Shown: one piece after another, positions 8,584 through 16,893 of the stretch | Layout of the letters: every line of letters begins with the position of its first letter | How positions within the stretch are numbered: the first letter of the stretch is position 1 | Source of the DNA: Candidatus Kuenenbacteria bacterium CG08_land_8_20_14_0_20_37_23 | GTDB taxonomy: Bacteria; Patescibacteriota; Patescibacteriia; UBA2196; GWA2-42-15 | NCBI GenBank assembly: GCA_002778965.1 | Contig: PEXX01000045.1 | Span: forward strand, 1 to 23,735 | Direction of reading: 5' to 3' | Length of the DNA stretch: 23,735 nucleotides | Position numbers and translations under genes: made by a program | The notes under the pieces: model-generated | The model's database searches: none | The model's input: the letters and a program-made list of their open reading frames with translations, nothing else | What the model was told of the DNA's origin: nothing

Positions 8584-9147
8584 ATGATTTTAAATAAGAT
8601 TCCTGGTGGAGATGAACTTTTAAATCCACAAAAAATATTAAAAGACAATCTAAATATAACCGCTGGCTCAAAGATTGGAGATTGCGGTTGCGGAGGAATA
8701 GGTTATTTTACTTTCCAGGCCGCTCAAATCGTTGGGGAAACCGGTCAGGTTTACAGCATAGATATTTTAAAGACGGCTTTAAAGAATGTTGAACATAGAG
8801 CAAAAATGCTTGGGCTGAAAAATATCAAAACTATTTGGTCAAATCTTGAAGTATATGGAGGGGCCAGAATAAATGACAGTACTCTTGATTTTGCTTTTTT
8901 GATAAATATATTGTTTCAAAGTCAGTATCCTGAAAAAATTTTGCGCGAAACAGCTAGAATGCTTAGATCTAGCGGCCAATTGCTGGTGATTGAATGGCGG
9001 CCAGGCCGATTTCCTATTGGCCCGTCACCTGAAAAAAAAATCACTAAAGAAAAAATAGCGGATAGGGCTCTTGGGTCCGGATTGAAAAAAGTAAAGGAAT
9101 TTGAAGCAGGCAGATTTCATTATGGGATAATACTCCAGAAAATCTGA
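8584..9147 (+). CDS. Class I SAM-dependent methyltransferase, substrate unknown
   Basis: The 187-residue protein has the Rossmann-type methyltransferase fold. Motif I is GDCGCGGIG (32-40), which binds S-adenosylmethionine. An acidic residue at the end of strand 2 (D60 in YSID) should contact the ribose, and LDFAFLINIL (101-110) fits motif IV. The layout resembles the Methyltransf_11/UbiE-like group, whose substrates range from quinones to small metabolites, so the substrate cannot be told from sequence. The ORF is open up to a TTG at 8554, but the ATG at 8584 fits better because a promoter-like element ends just before it. The gene sits between rnhB and a membrane protein on the same strand. 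It ends with TGA. Confidence 0.75.
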   Translation: MILNKIPGGDELLNPQKILKDNLNITAGSKIGDCGCGGIGYFTFQAAQIVGETGQVYSIDILKTALKNVEHRAKMLGLKNIKTIWSNLEVYGGARINDSTLDFAFLINILFQSQYPEKILRETARMLRSSGQLLVIEWRPGRFPIGPSPEKKITKEKIADRALGSGLKKVKEFEAGRFHYGIILQKI

Positions 9148-9209
9148 ATTTATTTATGTTTTAAAATTTACGTCTTAAGTTTTTAATATTAAAATTATCA
9201 GTCCGAATT

Positions 9210-9608
9210 ATGAATAATTTATTAACATTATCATATTGGTTCAATTTAAACCCAGGACCATTTTTGGGTAGTTATTTAAGGATGATCTATTTTGCGATCA
9301 TTTTATTTTTAATTGCAGGTGTTGTTTCGTGGATTTTCATTAAAAAAAATAATCAAGACGTCTTGACGCGACGTTTTTGGCAAAAAATTCAGACCTTTTG
9401 TTTCGCCATTGGAGCGATTGCGTGGATTTTGGTTTTTGCAAGACAGCAGGGAATAATTTTTATTGGAATGCCATTTTTTTTCATTTTATTTTTTATCTGC
9501 GCACTCATGTGGCTATTTTTTATTATAAAATACTTGGTTATAACTATTCCTCAACGAAAAAAAGAACAGCAAGCTAAAGCAGCTAAAGAAAAATATTTAA
9601 ATAGATAA
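9210..9608 (+). CDS. Small multi-pass membrane protein of unknown function
   Basis: I do not recognise a named family. The 132-residue protein has hydrophobic segments at about 24-44, 62-77 and 81-113; the last is long enough for one tilted or two short helices. The first 20 residues contain an Asn-Pro-Gly-Pro stretch. The C-terminus (about 114-132) is rich in Lys, Gln and Ala and is probably a charged cytoplasmic tail. The stop codon is one base before the yraN start, so the two genes are very likely translated from one mRNA. This close coupling is the only hint to its job. It could be a lineage-specific envelope protein. Confidence 0.75.
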   Translation: MNNLLTLSYWFNLNPGPFLGSYLRMIYFAIILFLIAGVVSWIFIKKNNQDVLTRRFWQKIQTFCFAIGAIAWILVFARQQGIIFIGMPFFFILFFICALMWLFFIIKYLVITIPQRKKEQQAKAAKEKYLNR

Positions 9609-9609
9609 T

Positions 9610-9972
9610 ATGCAAAAAAAGGCCAAGGGCGATCTGGGAGAAAAATTAGCTGTTGAATATTTAAAACGTAATAAATTTAAAATTATCGGAAACAATTTTT
9701 ACAGCCAATTCGGGGAAATAGATATTATCGCTTTTGACAAAAAGACCGATGAGACGGTTTTTCTTGAGGTTAAATCCCGCGCTACGAACAATTTTGGATA
9801 TCCCGAGGAAGCAGTCAATAAGGCCAAACTTGTGAAAATGTATAAAACAGCTCAAGTCTATTTTGATAAGTATAAATTAATGCACAAATATAGATTTGAT
9901 TGCTTGGCCATAGAGCTGGATTTTCACGAAAGAAAAGCGCGGCTAAGACATTACCGAGGTATAGTGTGTTAG
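9610..9972 (+). CDS. yraN: YraN family (UPF0102) nuclease-like protein
   Basis: YraN proteins are small members of the PD-(D/E)XK nuclease fold, with no firmly settled biochemical role and a suspected one in DNA processing. The 120-residue protein has the full family pattern: GDLGEKLAVEYL at the start, GEIDIIA with E36 and D38, and FLEVKSR with E53 and K55. The acidic residues and Lys match a metal-dependent active site. The start codon is one base after the stop of the membrane-protein gene, so translation is probably coupled. The gene often lies near rnhB and comM, as here. It ends with TAG. Confidence 0.92.
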   Translation: MQKKAKGDLGEKLAVEYLKRNKFKIIGNNFYSQFGEIDIIAFDKKTDETVFLEVKSRATNNFGYPEEAVNKAKLVKMYKTAQVYFDKYKLMHKYRFDCLAIELDFHERKARLRHYRGIVC

Positions 9973-10035
9973 AAAAATTGTTATTTTATTGAAATAATAT
10001 TATTTTTTAAATTTTGTAAATAGAATTTTTTGCTT

Positions 10036-10275
10036 ATGGAAAAATTTTTTACAAGAAAAAATTATATCTCCTGCACTTTGGATAAATTTGAGGGTCGTTT
10101 TGCCGTTTTGAAAACAGAAGATAATCAAACATTGAATTGCGCCATAGATAAATTACCTAGCGATGCTGATGAAGGCAGCCAAATTAAATTGGTTTTATTT
10201 TCCACCAAAAGCGAGAAAGAAGAAAGAGAAGCGACCGTTAAAGCCGTTTTGAACGAAATACTCAAGACGGAATAA
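10036..10275 (+). CDS. DUF3006-like small protein
   Basis: The 79-residue product resembles DUF3006 proteins: an opening beta segment with DKFEGRFAVLKTED, then a segment like LPSDADEGSQIKLVL, matching the usual 'D-x-h-E-G-x-h-A-V-L ... L-P-x-x-A-x-E-G-x-h-h' pattern. Family function is unknown; it is a small beta-rich fold. The C-terminal 25 residues are highly charged. I chose the ATG at 10036, since the only upstream in-frame start is a TTG two codons earlier. It stands between yraN and the VanW-family gene on the same strand, with gaps of about 60 bases on each side, so it may share their transcript. It is soluble and shows no signal peptide. Confidence 0.65.
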   Translation: MEKFFTRKNYISCTLDKFEGRFAVLKTEDNQTLNCAIDKLPSDADEGSQIKLVLFSTKSEKEEREATVKAVLNEILKTE

Positions 10276-10287
10276 TAAGAGTAAGAC

Positions 10288-10314
10288 TTGCGTTTTCCGG
10301 TGATTGATTATAAC
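10288..10314 (+). promoter_or_regulatory. Weak candidate promoter for the VanW-family gene
   Basis: TTGCGT (10288-10293) and TATAAC (10309-10314) lie 15 bases apart, a short but usable spacing. The predicted start near 10321 gives a leader of about 14 bases before the ATG at 10335. Confidence 0.3.
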
Positions 10315-10334
10315 CCATTTTCACTTTTTCCCAA

Positions 10335-12242
10335 ATGTTTCAAAAGATCATAAAAACGACAAAAAAAAAGATTGGCGATAAAATAAAAATCATCCCACAA
10401 TGGCTACGAATTGCAATAGCCTTTTTTTTAATTGTTTCAAGTATATTAATCAATATCATTTTTTTATACCGATATTCATATAGAGACAAAATATATCGCA
10501 ATGTTTATATAGGAGGGTTGTCATTATCCGGGAAAAATAGAGAACAGGCTGGCGCGCTTATCCAAGCAAAGATTGACAATCTAGCCAGCAAAGGAATAGC
10601 TTTTGAGTATAATGATGATATTTTCATTTTAAGTCCTATTATTTCCACTGGTTTGGAGACTGGCTTAGCTTATGAGCTATGGTCGTATGACAGCCAAAAA
10701 ATTATAGAAGAATTGTATAGTTTTGGCAGAGGAAAAAATTGGCTCAATAATATTTTAGATCAATTGCGTCTCGTGTTCGTCAAATCTACGTTGACAGCGA
10801 ATTTCCAGATAAATGAGCTTGCGATTAAAAAAGTTCTTGAAGAAAATTTTTCTGAATTGGCATCCCCTGCACAAAACGCGAAATTTGGTTTTTCAGATGG
10901 TACAATATCAATAATTCCCGAAGAGAAAGGTGAAATTTTTGATTATTTTTCGGCTATAAGCCTTTTGAAACAAAGACTTTCTAAAATAGAGAATTCCAAA
11001 ATAACCCTGACTTTGATGAGCGATAATCCGAAGATCACGCTGATGGAAGCAGAAAATTTATTGCCGGAAGCGCAGGAACTCTTAAATCTCGCACCTTTAA
11101 AATTGTCGTTTTCTCCGCCAATTTTTTATACTGGCAGAAAACAATTTTACAAAAGTGAATGGCGGATTGATAGAAATTGTTTAGAAAAGTGGATTGAAAT
11201 AAAATACTCCAATGAAAATATTGGAGATACTGGCATTAAAAAAATTTATTTGGGCATAAATAAAAAAATAGTTGGAGAATATCTTCTTGGTATTGCAAAG
11301 ACAATAAATATTCCGGCGCAAGACGCGAAATTTGCAATGATTGATGGCAAAGTGGTAGAGTGGCAATCATCAGCAGATGGTTTTGTTTTGGATATCGCAG
11401 AAACATTGGATCACATTGAGATTGAATTTATTAAAAACAAAAACAATAACGTAGATTTGATTCTTGCGCAAGATAAATCAACAATCACCAATGAAAATGT
11501 TAATAATTTTGGGATTAATGAGTTTATTGGAACCGGAAAATCGAACTTTCAAGGTTCGCCTGAAAATCGTAGATACAATATTGCTCACGGAACGCGTTTT
11601 CTTAATGGAATACTCATCAAGCCGAACGAAGAATTTTCATTGCTTCGTGCGCTTGGTGCGATAGATGCTGAATCAGGGTACAAGCCAGAGTTGGTCATCA
11701 AAGAAGGCAAAACAGTATATGAATATGGCGGCGGTCTTTGCCAAATAGGCACAACTATGTTTCGTTTGGCAATTAATAGTGGCCTGCCAATCACCGAAAG
11801 ACGCAACCATTCATATCGTGTTGGATATTATGAGCCAGCAGGTACCGATGCCGCTATTTATGACCCGTGGCCCGATTTAAAATTTATCAATGACACAAAC
11901 AATTATCTATTGCTGCAAACTAGAATTGAAGGCGATAATTTAATTTTTGATTTTTTCGGGACAAGCGATAATAGGCGCGTCGAGATTACCGAGCCCGTCA
12001 TCTATAACATCAAAACTCCGTTTTCAACTAAATATATTGAGACAGAAAATCTTGATCCAGGAGAAAAAAAATTATTAGAACACGCCCATAATGGCGCTGA
12101 CGCTTATTTTATACGGACAATCATCTGGCCTGAACAAACAAATAAAGAAGTAGTTCAAGAAACATGGCAAGCGCATTATGTGCCGTGGCAAGAAGTTTAT
12201 TTGATAGGCAAGATTCCAACTACGACAGATAAAAATTTTTGA
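10335..12242 (+). CDS. VanW-family, membrane-anchored putative peptidoglycan-binding protein
   Basis: This is a 635-residue envelope protein. A basic N-terminus is followed by one membrane segment at about 23-45, so the rest should lie outside the membrane. Residues 57-77 (VYIGGLSLSGKNREQAGALI and onward) match the start of the peptidoglycan-binding-like PG_binding_4 domain (PF12229). Two copies of its 'AQ-x-A-K-F' core are visible, at about residues 175-190 and 325-340. The VanW domain covers about 395-535, with NRRYNIAHGTRFLNG, PNEEFS and GGGLCQIGTT (about 465-474). A C-terminal part at about 540-625 resembles the extension often seen in such proteins. The family is named after a gene of vancomycin-resistance clusters, but no VanA, VanH or VanX partner is here, so a wall-related housekeeping role is more likely. 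It ends with TGA. Confidence 0.9.
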   Translation: MFQKIIKTTKKKIGDKIKIIPQWLRIAIAFFLIVSSILINIIFLYRYSYRDKIYRNVYIGGLSLSGKNREQAGALIQAKIDNLASKGIAFEYNDDIFILSPIISTGLETGLAYELWSYDSQKIIEELYSFGRGKNWLNNILDQLRLVFVKSTLTANFQINELAIKKVLEENFSELASPAQNAKFGFSDGTISIIPEEKGEIFDYFSAISLLKQRLSKIENSKITLTLMSDNPKITLMEAENLLPEAQELLNLAPLKLSFSPPIFYTGRKQFYKSEWRIDRNCLEKWIEIKYSNENIGDTGIKKIYLGINKKIVGEYLLGIAKTINIPAQDAKFAMIDGKVVEWQSSADGFVLDIAETLDHIEIEFIKNKNNNVDLILAQDKSTITNENVNNFGINEFIGTGKSNFQGSPENRRYNIAHGTRFLNGILIKPNEEFSLLRALGAIDAESGYKPELVIKEGKTVYEYGGGLCQIGTTMFRLAINSGLPITERRNHSYRVGYYEPAGTDAAIYDPWPDLKFINDTNNYLLLQTRIEGDNLIFDFFGTSDNRRVEITEPVIYNIKTPFSTKYIETENLDPGEKKLLEHAHNGADAYFIRTIIWPEQTNKEVVQETWQAHYVPWQEVYLIGKIPTTTDKNF

Positions 12243-12351
12243 ATTTTAATTCCGCAGTTTTTATTTTTTATACAGATTGGATAATTTTCGCCAAACTATA
12301 GTTTTTTAGGGTTTAAAAATTTTGATTTAGAAATTATTTAAAATTAACGCC

Positions 12352-13872
12352 ATGTCTAAAATTTTTTCATCTGCCATTATTGGCCTAGACTCACGTCTAA
12401 TAGAGGTTGAATCAAACATCGGAGGAGGCATGGGTGGAATTTTTATCATAGTTGGTCTTCCAGACACAGCAGTGCAGGAATCAAAAGAAAGAATATGGTC
12501 GGCTATTAAAAATTCCGAGTTAGCTTTTCCGCGTTCAAAAATAGTTGTTAATCTTGCGCCGGCTGATATTCGGAAAGAGGGCCCAGCATATGATTTGCCT
12601 ATCGCTCTCTCTATACTTCAGACAGCGGGCAAGATTATTTTGGCTGGCGATGACAAAGAGGCGATTTACGCAGGTGAACTTTCGCTTGATGGGCATTTAA
12701 GGAGTATAAATGGCGCATTGTCAATCGCTATTATGGCTAAAGAAAAAGGCATTAAAAAGATTTTTGTGCCTACGATAAACGCCCGCGAAGCATCTCTTGT
12801 CAATGGCGTCGAGGTCATACCCGCGGACAGTTTGATTGATTTAGTCAGGCATATTAAAGGAACAAACCCAATTAAATCATACGTTCCGTGTCCGGAGGAT
12901 ATTGATGATGTAACAGATTATGATATCGATATGGCTTTTATAAAAGGTCAAGAACAGGCCAAAAGAGCGCTTGAAATAGCGGCTAGCGCAGGTCATAATG
13001 TGCTTTTGTCAGGTCCGCCTGGTTCTGGTAAAACTCTTCTGGCGAGAACAGTCGCCACTATTTTACCCAAAATGACTTATGATGAAATTCTTGAAGTAAC
13101 TAAAATCTATTCTGTCGCTGGTAAAATACCCATGGGCCAGTCTTTGATTACAAAGCGTCCATTTCGTTCTCCTCACCATACCGCTTCTAGTATTTCTCTT
13201 GTAGGCGGGGGTTCTTTTCCAAGACCAGGCGAGATAAGTTTGGCGCATAAGGGTGTTCTATTTCTGGATGAATTCTCTGAATTTCCGCGCGCTGTTTTGG
13301 AAAATTTACGTCAACCGCTTGAAGACGGATTGGTTACTGTATCAAGAGCTCAAGCGACTATAACCTTTCCCGCAAGATTCACATTGATCGCTTCTCAAAA
13401 TCCATGTCCATGTGGATACTATTCTGACACAGATAAAAATTGTACCTGTACGCCCAGCCAGATTGTAAGATATCAAAAAAAAATTTCCGGACCGCTTTTA
13501 GATAGGATAGATTTGCACATTGAAGCTCCAAGAATTAAATTTGAAAAACTTGCTTCTGATGAATTGGCTGAAAAATCAGAACACATAAGAAGAAGAGTTG
13601 AAAACGCGCGCGAAAAACAAAGAATAAGATTTGCAAAATTAAATGTTCATACGAATGCGGAAATGAGCAATAGAGAAATAAGGAGATTTTGTATAATTGA
13701 CAATCATAGCCAGGGGCTTTTAAAAAACGCAATGGAGTACATGCATTTGTCAGCGCGGAGTTATCAGCGCATTTTAAAAGTATCAAGAACAATTGCCGAT
13801 TTGTCTGATTCAGAAAAAATAGAATCAGCGCATATTGCCGAAGCTCTGCAATATAGAACGAAGGTGGATTGA
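12352..13872 (+). CDS. comM: ComM/YifB family AAA+ ATPase (Mg-chelatase-like)
   Basis: ComM is a hexameric helicase that promotes branch migration during natural transformation, shown in Vibrio cholerae; YifB is the same family. The 506-residue length equals that of E. coli. The N-terminal Lon-like domain has VGLPDTAVQESKERIWSAI and NLAPADIRKEGPAYDLPIAL. Walker A is GPPGSGKT (221-228) and Walker B ends in DEFSEF (306-311). A cysteine cluster in NPCPCGYYSDTDKNCTC, near residue 350, matches the family zinc site. The C-terminal Mg-chelatase domain ends with an ARSYQRILKVSRTIADL motif. It is complete and ends with TGA. Its place downstream of rnhB and yraN fits a conserved neighbourhood, and with pilT in the window it hints at DNA uptake. 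Confidence 0.95.
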   Translation: MSKIFSSAIIGLDSRLIEVESNIGGGMGGIFIIVGLPDTAVQESKERIWSAIKNSELAFPRSKIVVNLAPADIRKEGPAYDLPIALSILQTAGKIILAGDDKEAIYAGELSLDGHLRSINGALSIAIMAKEKGIKKIFVPTINAREASLVNGVEVIPADSLIDLVRHIKGTNPIKSYVPCPEDIDDVTDYDIDMAFIKGQEQAKRALEIAASAGHNVLLSGPPGSGKTLLARTVATILPKMTYDEILEVTKIYSVAGKIPMGQSLITKRPFRSPHHTASSISLVGGGSFPRPGEISLAHKGVLFLDEFSEFPRAVLENLRQPLEDGLVTVSRAQATITFPARFTLIASQNPCPCGYYSDTDKNCTCTPSQIVRYQKKISGPLLDRIDLHIEAPRIKFEKLASDELAEKSEHIRRRVENAREKQRIRFAKLNVHTNAEMSNREIRRFCIIDNHSQGLLKNAMEYMHLSARSYQRILKVSRTIADLSDSEKIESAHIAEALQYRTKVD

Positions 13873-13902
13873 ATATTATTTGTGGATATGTTTTTAAATG
13901 AG

Positions 13903-13928
13903 CAATTATTCAAGAATAAATTGTTTTT
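13903..13928 (+). terminator. Candidate AT-rich terminator after comM
   Basis: CAATTATTC (13903-13911) pairs with GAATAAATTG (13914-13923) with one bulged A, and five T residues follow (13924-13928). The stem is AT-rich and its loop very small, so it may be weak. The convergent pnp gene ends 87 bases further on; nothing else is seen in 13873-14014. Confidence 0.4.
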
Positions 13929-14014
13929 GTGCTGTGTCCATAGTAAATTTTCAAAAATAGTCAATTTGAATATTTGAGCTGTTTTCTTTATTGGTATATG
14001 ATTATTGGCCATTT

Positions 14015-16246
14015 TTAAAATCTTTTTTTTCTTGCATAGCCATTTTTTAAATTGAATCTGCCAGCTTTGTTATTGAATGATTCTCTCGGTTTAATTGTTG
14101 GAGGAGTAATTTTTGTATAATCAAAATCAGTCTGTTTTAAGGATAGATTAACTCGATTTTGTTCGTCTATCCCCGTAACTTTTACTGGAATTTCATCGCC
14201 TATCTTAACAATATCTTCTGGCGTGTTGACACGGAAAGGTGCCATTTCAGAAATATGGATCAGACCTTCTTGTTTTGGTAAAAATTCCACCATAGCGCCA
14301 AAATCAAACATTCTGGTAACGGTTCCATTATATGTTTTACCAATTTCCGCTTCAGCGGTGATAAGTTCAATCCACTTTTTAGCCCTTTCCGAATCTCCAT
14401 CAGGACCAGCGGTTATCATTACCAATCCGTCGTCTTCAATATCAATAGCCACATTTGTTTCATTAATGATTTTATTAATCATCTTTCCGCTTGGGCCGAT
14501 AACGTCGCGAATTTTTTCAGGATTGATATGGAGAGTCGTTATGCGAGGAGCGTAAGGCGATAATTCTTTGCGCGGTTCTGCGATTGTTTTTGACATTACC
14601 TCTAGAATTCGTAAACGAGCTTTTTTCGCCTGTGCTAAAGTTTCTTTGATTATATCATCACTTAAGCCTTTGATTTTAGTGTCCATTTGTATGGCCGTAA
14701 TGCCGTTTTTAGTGCCCGCGATTTTGAAATCCATATCGCCGAAATGATCCTCAAATCCTTGAATATCAGTCAATATTTTGTAGTTTTTTTCATTATTTTC
14801 GTCAACCACAAGACCCATGGCAATACCAGCGACATGATGTTTGATCGGTACGCCGGCATCCATTAATGATAAGGATGAGCCACAGACCGAAGCTTGAGAA
14901 GATGAACCATTTGAAGATAAAACCTCGGATACAACCCGAATTGCGTAAGGAAATTTTTCTTTTTCTGGCAATACGGGCAATAATGCTTTTTCAGCCAAAG
15001 CTCCATGGCCAATATCACGTCTGCCCGGGCCTCTCATCGGCGCCACTTCGCCGACAGAAAATGCTGGAAAATTATAATGATGCATATAGCGCTTCTTTCC
15101 GGATTTTTCCATGGTGTCTAGTGTCTGCTCGTCAGAAGGCGCCCCCAATGTTACAACGGATAAAACTTGCGTTTCGCCTCTTTGGAAAAGGCCAGTCCCA
15201 TGAGTTCGTGGTAAAACGCCGATTTCTGCTTTTAATGCGCGTATTTCATCAAGCTTTCTCTTGTCGGGGCGTTCATTTTTTTCAAGAATTAATTTTCTCA
15301 TTTTGTTATTGATTAATTCATCAATAAGAGCGACTCCTTTCTTTCGTTCTTCCTTCGATATCTCATTGTCTTTTTTGAGCATGGCATCCAGATCTTCTTT
15401 TATTTGCTCTATGTTCATTTTTAATTCTTCTTTGGTGGAATAATTGAAAATATTTGTAATTCTTTCAGACGACATGAAAGAGTCCACTTTCATGAGAATC
15501 TTTTCCTGATTGGCAGTTTCTCCGTCAGTAAATATCTGCGTAAAAGATATTTTTTTCTTGGCGTGCGCGCTCACAACCTCTTCTATAAGCTGGATTATAT
15601 TATTTATGTGTTTACCTGCGAATTTGGTTGCTTTAAAAATAGTTTCTTCGTCAACTTCATTGGCCTCGGCTTCAATCATTATGACTTTTTCTTTATTTGC
15701 TGCGATAAAAATATCAAGTTCGCTTTTTTGTCTGGCGTCATACGATGGATTAAGCACCCATTCATTATTGATTTGTCCTATTCTGACAGCCGCAATTGGG
15801 CCGTCGAATGGGATGTCAGAGATTGATAGCGCGCAAGAAGCAGCGACAAGACTAATTACATCCGCATCGTTTTCATTATCAAATGATAAAACGGATATTA
15901 CGACCTGGATGTCATTTTTTATGTTTTTCGGGAAAAGCGGCCTGATGGAACGATCAATGATTCTACCGGAAAGAATTGCTTCGTCAGTAGGACGGCCTTC
16001 ACGTTTGATAAAACGGGAACCTTTTATTTTTCCAGCTGCATAAAGCTTTTCATCAAAATCTACCATCAAAGGAAAATAGTCTATTCCTTCTCTGATTGAA
16101 GTGCTGAGGCAGGCGGTTGCCAAAACGACTGTGTCGCCGTATTGGACAGTACAACTGCCATTTGTTTGGCCGGCAAATTTGCCGACTTCTATAATGAGTT
16201 TTTTACCCCCGATTTGAGAGCTAAAACTCTTTTGGGTTATGGTCAT
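14015..16246 (-). CDS. pnp: Polyribonucleotide nucleotidyltransferase (PNPase)
   Basis: PNPase degrades RNA from the 3' end by phosphorolysis as a ring-shaped trimer. The protein has 743 residues from the ATG at 16246, slightly longer than the 711 of E. coli. Two RNase PH-like domains are present. Landmarks are GRPTDEAILSGRIIDRSIRP (85-104), the RRDIGHGALAEKALLP block, the SSNGSSSQASVCGSSLSLMD block, and GFEDHFGDMDFK with the metal-binding D500 and D506. A KH domain has its GPSG loop at 584-587, and an S1 domain runs from about 645 to 715 (YNGTVTRMFDFGAMVEF). The C-terminal tail is basic. An upstream in-frame TTG at 16270 would add eight residues, but the ATG gives the usual N-terminus. rpsO precedes it on the same strand, the classic rpsO-pnp pair, and the leader between them contains a strong stem-loop. 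Confidence 0.98.
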   Translation of the reverse strand: MTITQKSFSSQIGGKKLIIEVGKFAGQTNGSCTVQYGDTVVLATACLSTSIREGIDYFPLMVDFDEKLYAAGKIKGSRFIKREGRPTDEAILSGRIIDRSIRPLFPKNIKNDIQVVISVLSFDNENDADVISLVAASCALSISDIPFDGPIAAVRIGQINNEWVLNPSYDARQKSELDIFIAANKEKVIMIEAEANEVDEETIFKATKFAGKHINNIIQLIEEVVSAHAKKKISFTQIFTDGETANQEKILMKVDSFMSSERITNIFNYSTKEELKMNIEQIKEDLDAMLKKDNEISKEERKKGVALIDELINNKMRKLILEKNERPDKRKLDEIRALKAEIGVLPRTHGTGLFQRGETQVLSVVTLGAPSDEQTLDTMEKSGKKRYMHHYNFPAFSVGEVAPMRGPGRRDIGHGALAEKALLPVLPEKEKFPYAIRVVSEVLSSNGSSSQASVCGSSLSLMDAGVPIKHHVAGIAMGLVVDENNEKNYKILTDIQGFEDHFGDMDFKIAGTKNGITAIQMDTKIKGLSDDIIKETLAQAKKARLRILEVMSKTIAEPRKELSPYAPRITTLHINPEKIRDVIGPSGKMINKIINETNVAIDIEDDGLVMITAGPDGDSERAKKWIELITAEAEIGKTYNGTVTRMFDFGAMVEFLPKQEGLIHISEMAPFRVNTPEDIVKIGDEIPVKVTGIDEQNRVNLSLKQTDFDYTKITPPTIKPRESFNNKAGRFNLKNGYARKKRF

Positions 16247-16361
16247 GTAATTTTTTCTTTTGATCAACAAACTGCAGGTTGTGAATGTTTATTGATGAAC
16301 CTGATTGTTTGTCGGTCAAATTAATTGATTTACAAATGGGAAATAAACAAATCCAAAATAT

Positions 16362-16385
16362 ATAATAAATGCCATCATTTATTAT
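16362..16385 (-). other. Perfect 10-bp stem-loop between rpsO and pnp
   Basis: ATAATAAATG and CATTTATTAT are exact complements around a four-base loop, followed on the - strand by only a short T-rich stretch. A second pair, ATGCC (16384-16388) with GGCAT (16402-16406), overlaps it. In E. coli the pnp leader has a stem-loop cut by RNase III and used for PNPase autocontrol; this may be an equivalent element or a weak rpsO terminator. That role is inferred. Confidence 0.5.
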
Positions 16386-16423
16386 GCCGTATTTGAATAT
16401 TGGCATTGAAGCTTATTTAACCT

Positions 16424-16777
16424 TTATTCAATGTCAACATCAAGCGCGTCATTTTTCGTTTCTTTTTTATTTTCCCCACCCTCTTTAATTTTTGGCTCTT
16501 TAAGGAATGATCTTTTTTTTATCTTCAATTTTTTTATCAATTCTTCGTAAGCTACTGTGTCTTCTTTTTCCAAATATTTAAGAAGTTTTCTACGCAGATT
16601 CACCTTGCGCAATAAACCTCTGCGAGAAGAAAAATCTTTTTTATGTTTTTTCAAATGGTCGGCAAGTTCTTTTATTTCTTCCGTAAGAATAGCTATCTGC
16701 ACCTGAGAAGAGCCAGTATCGCCATCATGCGTCTTGTATTTATTAATAATAATCAGTTTTTTCTTTTTATCCATCAT
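16424..16777 (-). CDS. rpsO: Small ribosomal subunit protein uS15 with a C-terminal extension
   Basis: S15 binds the central domain of 16S rRNA early in 30S assembly. The core aligns along its length with E. coli S15, including DTGSSQVQIAILTEEI, HKKDFSSRRGLLRKVNLRRK and the final LIKKLKIKK. The usual protein is 89 residues; this one has 117 because about 29 residues follow the core, a mixed Lys/Glu stretch ending in an acidic DALDVDIE tail. Two adjacent ATG codons at 16777 and 16774 both fit. AGG lies four bases upstream of the second, and the ORF is open further upstream, but that part lies in the leader hairpin. The gene has its own promoter and a structured leader, and pnp follows. Confidence 0.95.
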   Translation of the reverse strand: MMDKKKKLIIINKYKTHDGDTGSSQVQIAILTEEIKELADHLKKHKKDFSSRRGLLRKVNLRRKLLKYLEKEDTVAYEELIKKLKIKKRSFLKEPKIKEGGENKKETKNDALDVDIE

Positions 16778-16787
16778 ACCTAATTTT

Positions 16788-16830
16788 TCTCGACATTCCA
16801 AGTACAAGGTTTGAATTCCTTGTACCGAGA
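16788..16830 (-). promoter_or_regulatory. Structured rpsO leader, possible S15 autoregulatory element
   Basis: On the - strand TCTCG (16830-16826) pairs with CGAGA (16792-16788), and GTACAAGG (16825-16818) pairs with CCTTGTAC (16809-16802). The loop is AATTCAAA, and nine bases, TTGGAATGT, bulge on the 3' side. ATTC in the loop could also pair with GAAT in the bulge, giving a pseudoknot. The fold ends ten bases before the first rpsO ATG. In several bacteria S15 represses its own mRNA through such leader folds. The pairing is seen; the regulation is inferred. Confidence 0.55.
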
Positions 16831-16864
16831 GTATCGTTAATTTATATTTTTTATAGTTAATAAT

Positions 16865-16893
16865 ATATTATCATAATATATATAATAAATCAA
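16865..16893 (-). promoter_or_regulatory. Candidate rpsO-pnp promoter
   Basis: On the - strand TTGATT (16893-16888) and TAATAT (16870-16865) are 17 bases apart, and TG lies one base before the -10 box. Transcription would start near 16858, giving a leader of about 80 bases that includes the hairpin at 16788-16830. Confidence 0.6.

Noticed and set aside
8584..9147. Recoded UGA (glycine) as in Gracilibacteria
   Set aside because: UGA ends four clear genes at their expected C-termini, and no gene needs it as a sense codon.
10335..12242. Vancomycin resistance from the VanW-family gene
   Set aside because: VanW-domain proteins are widespread outside resistance clusters, and no vanHAX-like genes are here.
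13880..13890. A third DnaA-like site (TGTGGATAT, - strand)
   Set aside because: It is a mismatch copy between convergent genes with no partner nearby, so chance is more likely.
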